Shown piece after piece: positions 1-8,463 of a stretch of 64,000 nt of DNA. The stretch's first letter is position 1, and each line of letters opens with the position of its first letter. The notes under the pieces were generated by a model. It was not told the DNA's origin. It saw nothing but the letters and a program-made list of their open reading frames with translations, and did not search any database. The translations under genes were made by a program, and so were the position numbers. The DNA lies in assembly GCF_009455625.1 (NCBI RefSeq), contig NZ_QPEQ01000002.1:310001-374000 (forward strand), given 5' to 3'. Source of the DNA: Paraburkholderia bonniea. Its GTDB lineage: Bacteria > Pseudomonadota > Gammaproteobacteria > Burkholderiales > Burkholderiaceae.

Positions 1-225
1 TCTTGCTTGACCCGCTTCGCCATCGGCGGCTTCAACCAGGCCGGCTTCCTGCAATAGCGGAATTTCAGGCTTGGCACTCGCGTCGATCGGCGCATGCAGC
101 AGTAGCAAAAGCGTGGCCAGTTCGTGATGGCTGAGCAGACGGCGCAAGATCGTAGGCCGCTGGTTTTTGCTGGATGGAGAGGGGGCAGGGGGTAAAGCGG
201 GAGGCAAGCGGTTTGACGTTTTCAT
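1..225 (-). CDS. hypothetical protein, 3' part outside window
   Basis: An open frame runs leftward off the window edge from an ATG at 225, giving the first 75 residues. The N-terminus is Pro/Ser-rich and basic (residues 1-28), followed by a predicted helical stretch with the motif HHELATLLLLLHAPID and then PEIPLLQEAGLVE. That pattern could be the start of a winged-helix-like fold, but this is only an impression. I do not recognise the family. The next gene leftward-oriented upstream is the lipoprotein at 413-763. Confidence 0.4.
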   Translation of the reverse strand, partial: MKTSNRLPPALPPAPSPSSKNQRPTILRRLLSHHELATLLLLLHAPIDASAKPEIPLLQEAGLVEAADGEAGQAR

Positions 226-412
226 CGTGCAGGCCTCTGGTCGGTCAAGGCGGAATCAGGGCGAAATAAATCACGCGGTTTGCGGCCTGAATGCAGAGGT
301 GCTGGCCGTGTGGCCCAGGCGGCAATTTGGGCATCATACGCGCGCCTTCTTCCGGCCCCGTTACTACCGGGGCCCTCAATGAGTTACGGGCGTTTACGTT
401 ACCCAGCACGCA

Positions 413-763
413 TCAAGTCGATGCCGGTGCGCAGGTTTTGCTGGCATTTTCCAGCCATAAATTACCGACATGGCGCTTGCCTGCGTAAAAACGATACGTC
501 GTCACGTCGTTGTCGCGGCGCACTTTCACCACATTCGAATCACCGAAATCAAGCATCGAGCCCTGTGGAATCGCGGTGGTCTTGAAGCTCGCGTGATGTT
601 TTCCGGCTTCTTCTGTCAGACAGGCAAGCACTTCGTCTACCGCTCGTTGAGTAGTGATGTCGGCCATTGGCTCGCCTGAATCGGGGTTTTTCTGAAGCCA
701 CGCGCAGCCATTCAGGAGCAGTGGCAGGCAAAGCGTCACAAGCGTGACAGCAAGTCGATTCAT
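413..763 (-). CDS. small predicted lipoprotein, unknown function
   Basis: A 116-residue protein that begins with a short positive N-region and a hydrophobic core (residues 4-17) ending in a lipobox L17-N18-G19-C20, so it should be lipidated at Cys20 and anchored to the outer or inner membrane facing the periplasm. The mature part has no motif I recognise; it contains a second cysteine near the C-terminus (KTCAP). The coding frame is supported by the clean signal peptide and the lack of competing frames with such features. It is a single gene or the distal neighbour of the leftward edge gene at 1-225. The function is unknown. Confidence 0.7.
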   Translation of the reverse strand: MNRLAVTLVTLCLPLLLNGCAWLQKNPDSGEPMADITTQRAVDEVLACLTEEAGKHHASFKTTAIPQGSMLDFGDSNVVKVRRDNDVTTYRFYAGKRHVGNLWLENASKTCAPAST

Positions 764-1187
764 ATCTTCTCCAGATGAGTTAGTAGGCTAGCCAGTTCGG
801 CGTGCTATGCAGAAACGAGGCCGCATTATATCGGCGGCTATTCAGGGTTTGCGGTGAGGTGTCATGCCCGCATTCCCGGAACGTTCAGGCCGTGATGAGG
901 CGCGCTTCATTCTCTTTGCTGCGACAACACCGTTAGCGCTGCTGCAAAAACAGGACGGCGATGGAACGGGTTTATCGGACCGGTTACTAATGCCGCGATA
1001 CCGGGTCCATCGGACCACCGGTCCACTCAATCAATGTCTGATTTGCCGTGCCAGCCTGCGTTCGCCAGCGTGCCTGCGAACGTACCGCGCACACCGTACC
1101 TCTGCCTTGCACGCGCCGCCATGATGGCGGCGTCTGGTCGCTGACTATCCGGTTGAATCTCGCGTTTTTTCATTGCAGGAAATGAGC
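764..1187. other. intergenic region between lipoprotein and phosphoesterase genes
   Basis: No convincing gene. It is the divergent promoter space for the lipoprotein (leftward) and the phosphoesterase (rightward). A nearly perfect palindrome of 19 bases lies at 1114-1132 with arms cgccgccat and atggcggcg. It has no T-run, so it is not an obvious terminator. Confidence 0.5.
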
Positions 1188-2063
1188 ATGTGGCAAACAG
1201 CCGATTCCAGCGGCATGGCGCATGGCCTGGCAGGCGGTGCGGCGGATGCCGTCAGCGCGCGCTGGCCTGTGCCGCAGATTGAACGCTATCGCACGATCTG
1301 GTTGTCCGATATGCATCTCGGTAGTAGTGGCTGTCAGGTGAACTATCTGCTCGACTTTTTACAGCACACCGAATCGCAATACCTGTATCTGGTTGGCGAC
1401 ATCATCGACGGCTGGCGCTTGAAAAAAGATCTCTACTGGCCGCGTTCGCATGGCGATGTGGTGCAGGCGGTTTTGCATAAAGCCCGGACGGGAACGGCGG
1501 TCGCATATATCCCTGGCAACCGCGATGAATCCATCCGGCCGTTTTGTGGCTATGTGTTCGGTGAGGTACAGGTGCTTGAGGAGGCGTTTCATCTGACGCT
1601 GGCGGGCAAGCGTCTGTGGATCGTGCATGGCGATCTGTTCGATAGCGTGATGCAGCATGCCCGCTGGCTCGCTTGTCTGGGCGCGCGGCTTTATTCCGCC
1701 AGCTTGATGCTGGAGCGCTGCTGCAATCTTGGCCGCCGCTGGCTAGGTTTGCCGTACTGGCCGCTGTCGCAATACCTGAAGCGCCAAGTCAAGAACGTTA
1801 CCCACTTCAGCACCTCATTCGAGCAAGCGGTGGCTGATGGCACGCGTCAGCGTGGCTGCGATGGCATCGTGTGCGGCCATATTCATCAGCCGGAGATCCG
1901 CGATATCGACGGCGTGCTGTATTGCAACGATGGTGACTGGGTCGAGAGCCTGTCGGCGTTGGTGGAAACTTTAGATGGCGAACTCAAGCTGGTGTACTGG
2001 ACCGCTCTGCGGGGTGCCACTACGCCAGCAAGCACGCGCAAGGCGAGGCGGTTTTCTTTGTGA
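1188..2063 (+). CDS. UDP-2,3-diacylglucosamine diphosphatase-like metallophosphoesterase (LpxH family)
   Basis: A 291-residue calcineurin-like metallophosphoesterase. The metal-binding motifs appear in order: SDMHLG, GDIIDGW, GNRDE (GNHD in many relatives), VHGDLFD and GHIHQPEI. This set matches the LpxH-like branch, which hydrolyses UDP-2,3-diacylglucosamine to lipid X in lipid A synthesis. Many Burkholderiaceae carry an LpxH plus one or more longer LpxH-like paralogues, so this one may act on another phosphodiester. The start at 1188 is chosen because AGGA lies seven bases upstream; a TTG at 1173 and an ATG at 1182 are in frame but poorly placed. A basic tail (RKARR) ends the protein. It stands alone, convergent with the glycosyltransferase. 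Confidence 0.8.
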   Translation: MWQTADSSGMAHGLAGGAADAVSARWPVPQIERYRTIWLSDMHLGSSGCQVNYLLDFLQHTESQYLYLVGDIIDGWRLKKDLYWPRSHGDVVQAVLHKARTGTAVAYIPGNRDESIRPFCGYVFGEVQVLEEAFHLTLAGKRLWIVHGDLFDSVMQHARWLACLGARLYSASLMLERCCNLGRRWLGLPYWPLSQYLKRQVKNVTHFSTSFEQAVADGTRQRGCDGIVCGHIHQPEIRDIDGVLYCNDGDWVESLSALVETLDGELKLVYWTALRGATTPASTRKARRFSL

Positions 2064-2366
2064 GGTGGTTGCGCTGTTTGTGCGCGTGTGCGTGCGGTGT
2101 GCAGTGTGCGGCTGGTTGATTGAGGGGGTATGGGGCCCGGACGCGCTGCGCTTCAGTGGGCCTTGAGATGTGTGTGGGTTAAGCGTTTTTCGTGGTGTGG
2201 TGGGGCGCAGCGGGGGCGATGCGGCACTACACGGCCGGCGGCGTTAACTGACACAGATGGCGTAAAGCGTTGCCGCATATCCGTATGCGTTGCAGTAGCG
2301 CTTTTTCTCACACGATCAGCGCGGTGCGTACAGAACGAGCGCAGAGCGAGTGCAGAACAACAGTCG
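2064..2366. other. convergent intergenic region, no feature seen
   Basis: About 300 bases between two convergent genes. The short open frames here lack ribosome sites and family signatures. I see no clear hairpin terminator. Confidence 0.5.
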
Positions 2367-3071
2367 TCACTCGCTTCGCACTCGCAGTGAACGCATGTGC
2401 CAGATTTGGCAGAGCAGTGTTAGTGGCGCGACAACTTCTAGCAGCTCAGTAAGCATGCGCCACGTGGTCTGCATATTTTTCCAATAGCTTTTCTTGCGGG
2501 TTTGCTCGACGCCGTGCCAGTCGATCACGGCGATCTTCAGGTGAGCGGCAACGATCTGGTCATTGATGAAGACTTCGACGCCAAAGCGTGGCAAGCCGTA
2601 AAGGGCTGTGAGTTCGGGCTCGACTAGCGCGCGCCGCAGCACGCGCTCGCCTGAGACGAAGTCGATACCAAGTGCGCGGTAGAGCCGCAAGCTGTTTTGC
2701 CGCAGGCTCAGGCTGATTTCAGCGCGTCCCGAGCGCACAGGTTCCGTCAGCGCGGTGATGTGCGCTGCGGTGAGGCCTGTCAGGTTGGCATCGAGCAGCA
2801 TCAGCCATTCGGCGCGAGACGCGGCGATGCCGGTGGCCATGGCGGCGCTTTTGCCCTGGTTGAGCGGTTGCGACAGCAGTTGCACGGACGGATAGCGCCG
2901 CACGATTTCGGCGGTGTCGTCGCTTGAGCCATCGTCGACCACGATGACTTCGTTGAGCAGTGGGTGGCGCGACACGATCTCCAGCACTGCACCAATGCCA
3001 GCCTCTTCGTTAAAGGCGCAGATCACACATGAGATGCGTGCGCAGGGCGGGGGACCAAGGAGCCTGTTCAT
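2367..3071 (-). CDS. family 2 glycosyltransferase
   Basis: A 234-residue GT-A-type glycosyltransferase. Near the N-terminus is the nucleotide-sugar binding strand CVICAFNEEAGIGAVLE, followed by VIVVDDGSSDDTAEIV and a LLDANLTGL segment in the position of the DxD-like metal site. These are typical of GT2 enzymes that transfer a sugar to a lipid or polysaccharide acceptor. No membrane segment is evident, so it should be cytosolic or peripheral. The start at 3071 gives a normal family N-terminus; longer in-frame extensions run through the 13-nt tandem repeats at 3344-3447 and yield Cys/Pro/Trp-rich nonsense. No sugar or lipid partner genes are adjacent, so the acceptor is unknown. Confidence 0.8.
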   Translation of the reverse strand: MNRLLGPPPCARISCVICAFNEEAGIGAVLEIVSRHPLLNEVIVVDDGSSDDTAEIVRRYPSVQLLSQPLNQGKSAAMATGIAASRAEWLMLLDANLTGLTAAHITALTEPVRSGRAEISLSLRQNSLRLYRALGIDFVSGERVLRRALVEPELTALYGLPRFGVEVFINDQIVAAHLKIAVIDWHGVEQTRKKSYWKNMQTTWRMLTELLEVVAPLTLLCQIWHMRSLRVRSE

Positions 3072-3876
3072 GAATAGGGCCTGGCGGTGCCGGTAAGAAT
3101 CATGGCCGGGGGGCTGATCCAGCGCCGCCGTGCTAGTGGCGAGGCGCTGGGCTTCTGGAGCGCTGGCAGTAGTGAGCTCACCAGGCTGAGGTGACACCGT
3201 GCCGGGTAGCTCAGATTTGTGCTGCGGGTGTTGCTTGTGTCGTCGCGCTAGATTCTTGATCGGGTGATGAACTTTTGTGCAAGGACGGGCGTGGTAACGC
3301 GCTGGTGTTTGCCCTCGTATGGCTGGTGGCTGGCAATGCATCAAGCCAGGGCACACAGCCAGGGCACACAGCCAGGGCACACAGCCAGGGCGCACAGCCA
3401 GGGCGCACAGCCAGGGCGCACAGCCAGGGCGCACAGCCAGGGCACACCATCCGGTTTGCTTCAAGTCACAAGCTAGGTAACGGATTGAGCGTGAAGGTTC
3501 CAGGCTGAGGGCCTGGGGTTTCGCCCTGGGTGCTGGCTCGGGGTTATGGCGGTTACGTCCGCGTGGTAACCAAAACGGAAACACGCGAAAGCAGCGGGCC
3601 GGTGCAATCAAATGCGCTTTGCTGGCCGATTGATGGAACCCTTCCCGCCTGTTTTGTTACCTAGCAGTACCGAAAACATCCGCTGAGGTCGCGCGCGATG
3701 CTTTACGGCTTTCATGGATGAATGGCGCATACCGGTTTATCCAGACTCCCTTGTACTGCGTTGAAGGGCCTTGTTTCAGCGTCAGATTCTGCGCGGCGCT
3801 GCCGTGGGCCGGATCGGGCCGAAGCCGGGGGCCAGCGCAGCGCATGCCAACTTGTGTTTTATAGCGAAGTCCTTGC
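3072..3876. other. 800-base gene-free region upstream of the TALE-like gene
   Basis: This is the divergent space between the glycosyltransferase and the TALE-like repeat gene. It contains the 13-nt tandem repeats (separate entry). Open frames across it are low-complexity or lack start signals. I looked for a TTCG-N16-TTCG (hrpII-like) box upstream of 3877 and did not find one. Confidence 0.5.
3344..3447. repeat. 13-nt tandem repeat, eight copies
   Basis: Eight head-to-tail copies of a 13-base unit start at 3344, 3357, 3370, 3383, 3396, 3409, 3422 and 3435. Copies 1-3 and 8 read agccagggcacac; copies 4-7 read agccagggcgcac. The unit is not a multiple of three, so the array gives open low-complexity frames in all phases. 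It lies 270 bases upstream of the glycosyltransferase start and 430 bases upstream of the TALE-like gene. Confidence 0.95.
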
Positions 3877-5058
3877 ATGTCCCAGCAAAACAATGCCGAT
3901 CTTCACGGCAGCAGTGTCCTGCCTCACGCCTATTCCTCGTTTTGTCCCGCTTGCGCTGAGCAGTGGGGTGAGTCCGTCGCGGTGCCGTCTGCGCCACGCA
4001 GCCCGCTGACGGCTAGCCCGCGGCCAGTGAGCGCGGCGCAATTGCACAGCCCAGCCCAGGTGCAGGCGGGCAAAGCGCGCCGGACGTTGCGCAAGGTGGG
4101 GGTTGGCATGCGCTCGCCCGGGGGGGAATTGGGGCTGAGCGCGCTGGCCGATGCCGCAGCCCTAACCAGTGGCTTACCAGAGGTGCAAGCGGTGCAGGCG
4201 GCAACGGTCAACGCGGCGCATGCAGCACCGGGCTTCACCTTGAGCCTGGCTGAGCGCGAACCGATTCATGCAATTTTTGGCGGCCGCATGGCGTTGAACT
4301 GGCTGAGCCGGCATGGCCAGGCGCTGACCCATGCGCCCTACGGTTTGACGAAAGCGCAGCTTTTGCGTATCGCGGGTAACGATGGCGGCGTGCTGGCGCT
4401 GGAGAAGGTCCGGACAGCGCATGCCGGGTTGCGGCAGCAAGGCTATAGCAATACCCAGATCGTGAAGCTCGCCGGTAATGCAGGCGGGGCGCTGGCCTTG
4501 GGCAAAGTGCGGACCTTGCATGCTGGGCTGATGGCACTGGGTTACAGCCGGGTGCAGATCGTGAGCGTGGCGGGCAATGTGGGCGGTGCGGCGGCGCTGG
4601 AGAAGGTCTGGATCTTGCACGCCAGGCTGGTGCTGCTGGGATATTCGCTGGCCGATATGGTCAGGGTCGCCCGATGTGCAGGCGCGGCGGCCGTGCTGGA
4701 GCAACTGGTGACGATGCACGACGCGCTGGTGGCGCTGGGCTATACCCGAGCCGGGGTGCTGCGGATCGCCCTGGCAGGAGCACTGGCGCTGGAGCGCGTC
4801 TGGGTGCTGCATGCCGGTTTGAGCGCGTTGGGCTATACCCGCGCGGAGATCGTGACGATGGCGGCGCAGGGCGGGGCGGTGGCGCTGGGCAAAGTGAAGC
4901 TATTGCATTCCGGGCTGAGCGCGCATGGCCATGAGCGCGCGGAGATCGTGACGATGGCCGCTCAGGCGGATGGTGCGGCCATCCTTGAAAAAGTGTGGGC
5001 GCGTTATGGCAAACGGGAAGCGCTGGAGCGGCTGGGTACGGTTGATACGCACGACTGA
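3877..5058 (+). CDS. TALE-like (Bat-like) repeat protein
   Basis: A 393-residue protein. Residues 1-118 are Ala/Pro/Ser-rich with a basic patch KARRTLRKVG (66-75). Residues 122-154 resemble the cryptic N-terminal repeat of Burkholderia Bat proteins (L-S-x-x-E-R, then GG). Then seven repeats follow: 157-189, 190-222, 223-255, 256-288, 289-319, 320-351 and 352 to the end. Repeats 1-4 are 33 residues long. The first three carry the TAL-type loop AGN-x-GG at positions 11-15, with residues 12-13 being ND, NA and NV. Repeat 4 has CA, repeat 5 lacks two loop residues, repeat 6 has Q with the next residue missing (like N*), repeat 7 has QA. In the family each repeat is a helix-loop-helix and the loop residues read one DNA base. 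No activation domain is visible. It is much shorter and more degenerate than characterised Bats. Whether it binds DNA or is secreted is inference. Confidence 0.75.
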   Translation: MSQQNNADLHGSSVLPHAYSSFCPACAEQWGESVAVPSAPRSPLTASPRPVSAAQLHSPAQVQAGKARRTLRKVGVGMRSPGGELGLSALADAAALTSGLPEVQAVQAATVNAAHAAPGFTLSLAEREPIHAIFGGRMALNWLSRHGQALTHAPYGLTKAQLLRIAGNDGGVLALEKVRTAHAGLRQQGYSNTQIVKLAGNAGGALALGKVRTLHAGLMALGYSRVQIVSVAGNVGGAAALEKVWILHARLVLLGYSLADMVRVARCAGAAAVLEQLVTMHDALVALGYTRAGVLRIALAGALALERVWVLHAGLSALGYTRAEIVTMAAQGGAVALGKVKLLHSGLSAHGHERAEIVTMAAQADGAAILEKVWARYGKREALERLGTVDTHD

Positions 5059-5068
5059 GGGCGCGTGA

Positions 5069-5088
5069 TGAGACGCGTTAACGTCTCA
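5069..5088. terminator. inverted repeat after the TALE-like gene
   Basis: Arms tgagacg and cgtctca flank a six-base loop 10 bases after the stop codon of the TALE-like gene. There is no T-run, so terminator function is only plausible. Confidence 0.35.
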
Positions 5089-5195
5089 CGCTGAATCTGG
5101 AATCTGGCCGGGTTACTGCGTTGGGTGCTGCTGCTTACCTGGTTCGGTATGCAGATTTTTTGTTTTTGTAAATGAGCCTGGGCCTGAGCGTGCCG

Positions 5196-5900
5196 CTAAA
5201 AGCGCTTCCCGAGGAGCGCAGCGGTAAGGCATAACTGGGCGATAGCGTAGGTCAACCAGATTGCTGGCGCGCTGCCCTTAAATGGCGTGACAAAGCGCTC
5301 GATTCCGATCATCGCGTCTGACGCGACGAACAGCAGCCCGCCTACGCCAAGCCAGACGCGAGCGTGGCGCGCGCATAGCGCGAAGCTGGCCATCACGCAC
5401 AGTGCCAGCATATACAGCGCGACAGGCAGCGCGAGCTCATGCAGTTGTGGCCAGAACACGCTGTATAGCGCGGGTGCGCTGAGCCATATCAGCACCAGCA
5501 CGGCGACTTGCCAGCGGCCAGGCCGGGCGCGCCAAGGGGCTAGTGTCACGCAGTACGCCAGATGCGTGAGCAAAAAAGCACCCAGCCCACCGATGAATGA
5601 CCATCCGAGTTGCGGTAGTGCCAGCAACACATCCCCTACTAATGCCGTGAACAACGCAGCGCCGAGCCAGATTCGCTCGCGGCGTGGCCGGTGTGTGGCG
5701 CTTAGCGTCGCAGCGATTAGCAGCGTGCATAGCGCCGCTTTGGCGGCTGCTTGAGTGGTTGCTTGAGCGGGCCAGAGTGCAAGGCCCAGCGTGCTGCCAT
5801 ACGCCAGTGCCGCGATGGCGGCGGCTAGCCATAGCGCGATGGTCCAGCGTGAAAGCTCGGGGGTGCCGGTTGTGCTGGTCGCGCGCAGGTCGGATTGCAT
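5196..5900 (-). CDS. YhhN/TMEM86 family lysoplasmalogenase-like membrane protein
   Basis: A 234-residue polytopic membrane protein with about eight hydrophobic segments. Family hallmarks are GDVLLALPQLGWSFIGGLGAF, HLAYCV, PVALYMLALCVMASFA and SDAMIGIERF followed by WLTYAIAQL. Members of the YhhN/TMEM86 family include lysoplasmalogenases that cleave the vinyl-ether bond of lysoplasmalogen; activity in proteobacterial members is largely inferred. The start at 5900 is chosen for the GGAG eight bases upstream; an extension to 5996 would add a segment encoded by heptamer repeats. It is separated from the haem operon by a 480-base gap and probably has its own promoter. Confidence 0.75.
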   Translation of the reverse strand: MQSDLRATSTTGTPELSRWTIALWLAAAIAALAYGSTLGLALWPAQATTQAAAKAALCTLLIAATLSATHRPRRERIWLGAALFTALVGDVLLALPQLGWSFIGGLGAFLLTHLAYCVTLAPWRARPGRWQVAVLVLIWLSAPALYSVFWPQLHELALPVALYMLALCVMASFALCARHARVWLGVGGLLFVASDAMIGIERFVTPFKGSAPAIWLTYAIAQLCLTAALLGKRF

Positions 5901-6379
5901 GAGCCAAACTCCATAACAGAACGCGGAAAACAGAACGCAGAACGCAGAACGCCGTGCGAACGAAGTACGGACGCATAGACGGCGGAGCGCGGTCAAATAC
6001 TGCAGAGGGAGGAGGTTGCGCCGGGTTGGTGCGGGATGGTACTTGCGCGGGCATCCGCGATCAAGCGGCCATTTTTCGTGTTGACGCAGGGGATGACGCC
6101 GCAGGGGATGAAGCGTGCTGCTGGTTTGTAGCCGTGCTGTGCCGGGACGGCGGTGAACAGTGAACAGTGAACAGTGAACAGTGAACAGGACGCGCTGGCG
6201 GTGAGCGAGGCGGCCGTTGTTTGATCTTGACCCGCTGTTATCAGAGCTACGGCTCTACGCCTGGCTACTCATTTCGCCCGGGTTTGCAACCTGTGAGAGC
6301 GGAGAGCGAAATGAGCTGCGGAACGGTTTGGGTTTGATTCAGCATGCGGCTGCCGTCGCCGCCGCTGGTTCTCTTCATC
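5901..6379. other. gap with two short heptamer repeat tracts
   Basis: No gene supported. Near the yhhN start, cagaacg recurs at 5917, 5931, 5938 and 5945 (seven-base register). A second tract of gtgaaca lies at 6153-6187. No T-rich terminator hairpin for the haem operon was identified. Confidence 0.5.
6153..6187. repeat. heptamer tandem repeat gtgaaca, five copies
   Basis: Five perfect contiguous copies of gtgaaca lie between the yhhN gene and hmuV. They are outside any supported coding frame. Confidence 0.9.
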
Positions 6380-7234
6380 TCAGGCAGGCACCGCGACGGG
6401 TGCGCTGGCGTGCCCGGTATCAATCATCCGCACGGCAAAACCAAAGCACTGGCTGACCAGTTCGGGCTGCATCATCTCGCGTGGTGTGCCGCTGGCGAGG
6501 ATCGTGCCGTCCGCGAGCAATGCGAGCCTGTCGGCGTGGCGTGCGGCCAGATTGGGGTCATGCACGATGGTGAGCGCGCCAATCCCCCAGTCGCGGGTGA
6601 GCGTGCGCACGGTGGCGAGCAAGCGGTGCTGGTGCGCCAGATCGAGCGCGGCGGTTGGCTCATCGAGTAGCAGGTAGCGCGGCGTGGCGGACGCTGTGGC
6701 AGGCGTGATGCTGGTGTCCGGCCAGAGCTGCGCGAGCACCCGGGCGAACTGGACCCGCGCGAGTTCGCCGCCTGACAGCGTGGTGATCTCGCGTCCAGCC
6801 AGCGTTTCAGCCCCGGCTAGTTCAAGTGCTGCGCCGACGATTTCCCTGTCGCGCCGGGCAGGCGTGCCGCCTGTCATATGCGGATAGCGGCCGAGCAACA
6901 CGATCTCTTCAACACTAAATGGAAACACCGGCTGCGAGGCTTGCGGTAATACCGCGCGCAGGCGTGCCAGGCGCTGGGGCGCAATCGTGCTCAAGGTCTC
7001 GCCGTTGAGCGTGGTGGCTCCTGAGAGCCCCGCTGCGGCTTTTCCTGTGCGCGCGGCTTTGCCGCTTGCCGGGGAGGGATTCAGCTCGCCTGCCAGGACT
7101 TTCAGCAATGTGCTTTTACCCACGCCATTGCGCCCCAGCAGCGCGGTGAGCTCGCCGGGTTTGATGTCGAGGGAAAGATCGCGCAGCACGGGCTTGGTGC
7201 CGCGTGTGACGTTCAGGTTCAGGGTTTTCAGCAT
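6380..7234 (-). CDS. hmuV: haem ABC transporter ATP-binding protein HmuV
   Basis: A 284-residue ABC ATPase. It carries Walker [10 protein letters not shown], the Q-loop region, signature [19 protein letters not shown], Walker [13 protein letters not shown] and the switch His in [10 protein letters not shown]. This is the usual HmuV/ChuV arrangement that powers haem import across the inner membrane with the permease HmuU. It is the last gene of the leftward hmuRSTUV operon, 29 bases after hmuU. The Ala-rich insert between Walker A and the Q-loop (residues ~50-75) is slightly longer than in many HmuV proteins. Expression is expected to follow Fur through the promoter upstream of hmuR. Confidence 0.9.
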   Translation of the reverse strand: MLKTLNLNVTRGTKPVLRDLSLDIKPGELTALLGRNGVGKSTLLKVLAGELNPSPASGKAARTGKAAAGLSGATTLNGETLSTIAPQRLARLRAVLPQASQPVFPFSVEEIVLLGRYPHMTGGTPARRDREIVGAALELAGAETLAGREITTLSGGELARVQFARVLAQLWPDTSITPATASATPRYLLLDEPTAALDLAHQHRLLATVRTLTRDWGIGALTIVHDPNLAARHADRLALLADGTILASGTPREMMQPELVSQCFGFAVRMIDTGHASAPVAVPA

Positions 7235-7263
7235 CAGAGTTCAGAGGGCGGAGTGCAGCGTAG

Positions 7264-8388
7264 TTACAGGCCAAGCTGACTGCGGCTGCGCCACAGCAAC
7301 ACGAGGAAGAACGGAGCGCCAAGCAGTGCGGTCAGAATGCCCAGCGGGACTTCTGCTGGTGTGGCAATGGTGCGCGCGGCGAGGTCGGCCAGCACGGTCA
7401 GGGTCGCGCCGAGCAGCATCGCGCCAGGCATGACGACTCGCTGGTCGGGGCCGCAGGCCAGCCGCACACAATGCGGGGCGACGAGACCGATAAAGCCGAT
7501 GATGCCGGTGCATGACACCAGCGCGCCAACGCTGAGCGCCGAGGCCACCAGCACCGTGCGCTTGACCTTTTGCGTCGGCACACCGAGGTGCTGTGCTTCG
7601 GTTTCACCTAACTGCATCGCATTTAGCGCATAGCTGTGACGCGCGATTAGCGCCACACCAAGCAGCACGAACGGCAGGATCGTGACGATCATCGGCCACG
7701 CCGCGCCGCCCAGGCTGCCGAGGCTCCAGAACGTCAACGAGCGGAGTTGTGCGTCGTCGGCGATATACGTCAGCAAGCCAATCGCGGCCCCCACCAGCGC
7801 ATTGATGGCGATCCCCGCCAGCAGCAATAGCGGCAGCGCAAGGCGGCCACGTGCTGCTGCGAGCCGGTACACCAGCGCGGACACCAGCAACGCACCCGCG
7901 AATGCCGCGAGCGGCAGCAGCCCGAGCGCGGCGGCACCAAGCAGCGGCCCGAGCACGATCAGGGTGGAGGCTCCCAGCGCTGCGCCACTCGAAATGCCAA
8001 TCAGCCCAGGGTCGGCCAGCGGATTGCGAAATAGCGCCTGCAACGCGCTGCCTGCCGCGCCAAAGCCGGCTCCGACCAGCAGCGCCAGTACGACGCGCGG
8101 CAAACGGATATTGAACAGTACGGCCTGGGCTTGTTGCAGCGCTGGGTTAGCGAGCCCATCGGCCTGGCTGGCGAAGAGCGCGGCCCAGACCTGGGCTGGG
8201 CTCAACGGGTACGCGCCGATGCAGATTGCTGCCAGCGTGGTGAGCACCAGCGCGGTGCCAAGGCCAGCAAACAGCAGGAGCGCGGCGCGGCGTCGTCGTT
8301 CGGCGAGGTTGCCAGCGCTGGCAGCAACCGCCGCGAGGGCCGGACGCGGCGCGGGCGGTTGTGCGGAAGAAACGGTGTCGGAGCTCAT
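7264..8388 (-). CDS. hmuU: haem ABC transporter permease HmuU
   Basis: A FecCD-type permease with about ten hydrophobic segments, the conserved FRNPLADPGLIGISSGAALGA region and the GIIGFIGLVAPH coupling motif. It forms the membrane channel for haem with HmuV. The start at 8388 gives 374 residues and a compact Ala/Pro-rich N-terminus; an in-frame ATG at 8451 would add a Pro-rich leader, and neither has a strong ribosome site. The gene lies between hmuT and hmuV, but the gap after hmuT is about 220 bases and holds two hairpins, which is unusual inside this operon. Confidence 0.88.
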   Translation of the reverse strand: MSSDTVSSAQPPAPRPALAAVAASAGNLAERRRRAALLLFAGLGTALVLTTLAAICIGAYPLSPAQVWAALFASQADGLANPALQQAQAVLFNIRLPRVVLALLVGAGFGAAGSALQALFRNPLADPGLIGISSGAALGASTLIVLGPLLGAAALGLLPLAAFAGALLVSALVYRLAAARGRLALPLLLLAGIAINALVGAAIGLLTYIADDAQLRSLTFWSLGSLGGAAWPMIVTILPFVLLGVALIARHSYALNAMQLGETEAQHLGVPTQKVKRTVLVASALSVGALVSCTGIIGFIGLVAPHCVRLACGPDQRVVMPGAMLLGATLTVLADLAARTIATPAEVPLGILTALLGAPFFLVLLWRSRSQLGL

Positions 8389-8463
8389 CGGGGAGGGCGG
8401 CTTAAGGACAGGGTCCGGGGCAAAGTCCGGGACGGGGTAAGGAAAAGGCATTGCCGGGTAGTG

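Noticed and set aside
864..1124. 86-residue ORF upstream of the phosphoesterase
   Set aside because: It has no ribosome site, has low-complexity basic composition and no family features.
3344..3447. Possible CRISPR-like array
   Set aside because: Units are contiguous 13-mers with no spacers, and no cas genes are present.
3072..3611. N-terminal extension of the glycosyltransferase frame (180 residues, with GCAPWLCALAV-type repeats)
   Set aside because: It is the translation of the 13-nt tandem repeats and surrounding non-coding DNA; the GT2 fold starts right after the ATG at 3071.
3610..3876. hrpII-type promoter element upstream of the TALE-like gene
   Set aside because: One TTCG was seen further upstream, but no second TTCG at 16-base spacing.
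4174..4812. Leftward 212-residue frame across the TALE-like gene
   Set aside because: It is a His/Gln/Arg-rich shadow of the GC-rich repeat gene; the repeat periodicity supports only the plus strand.
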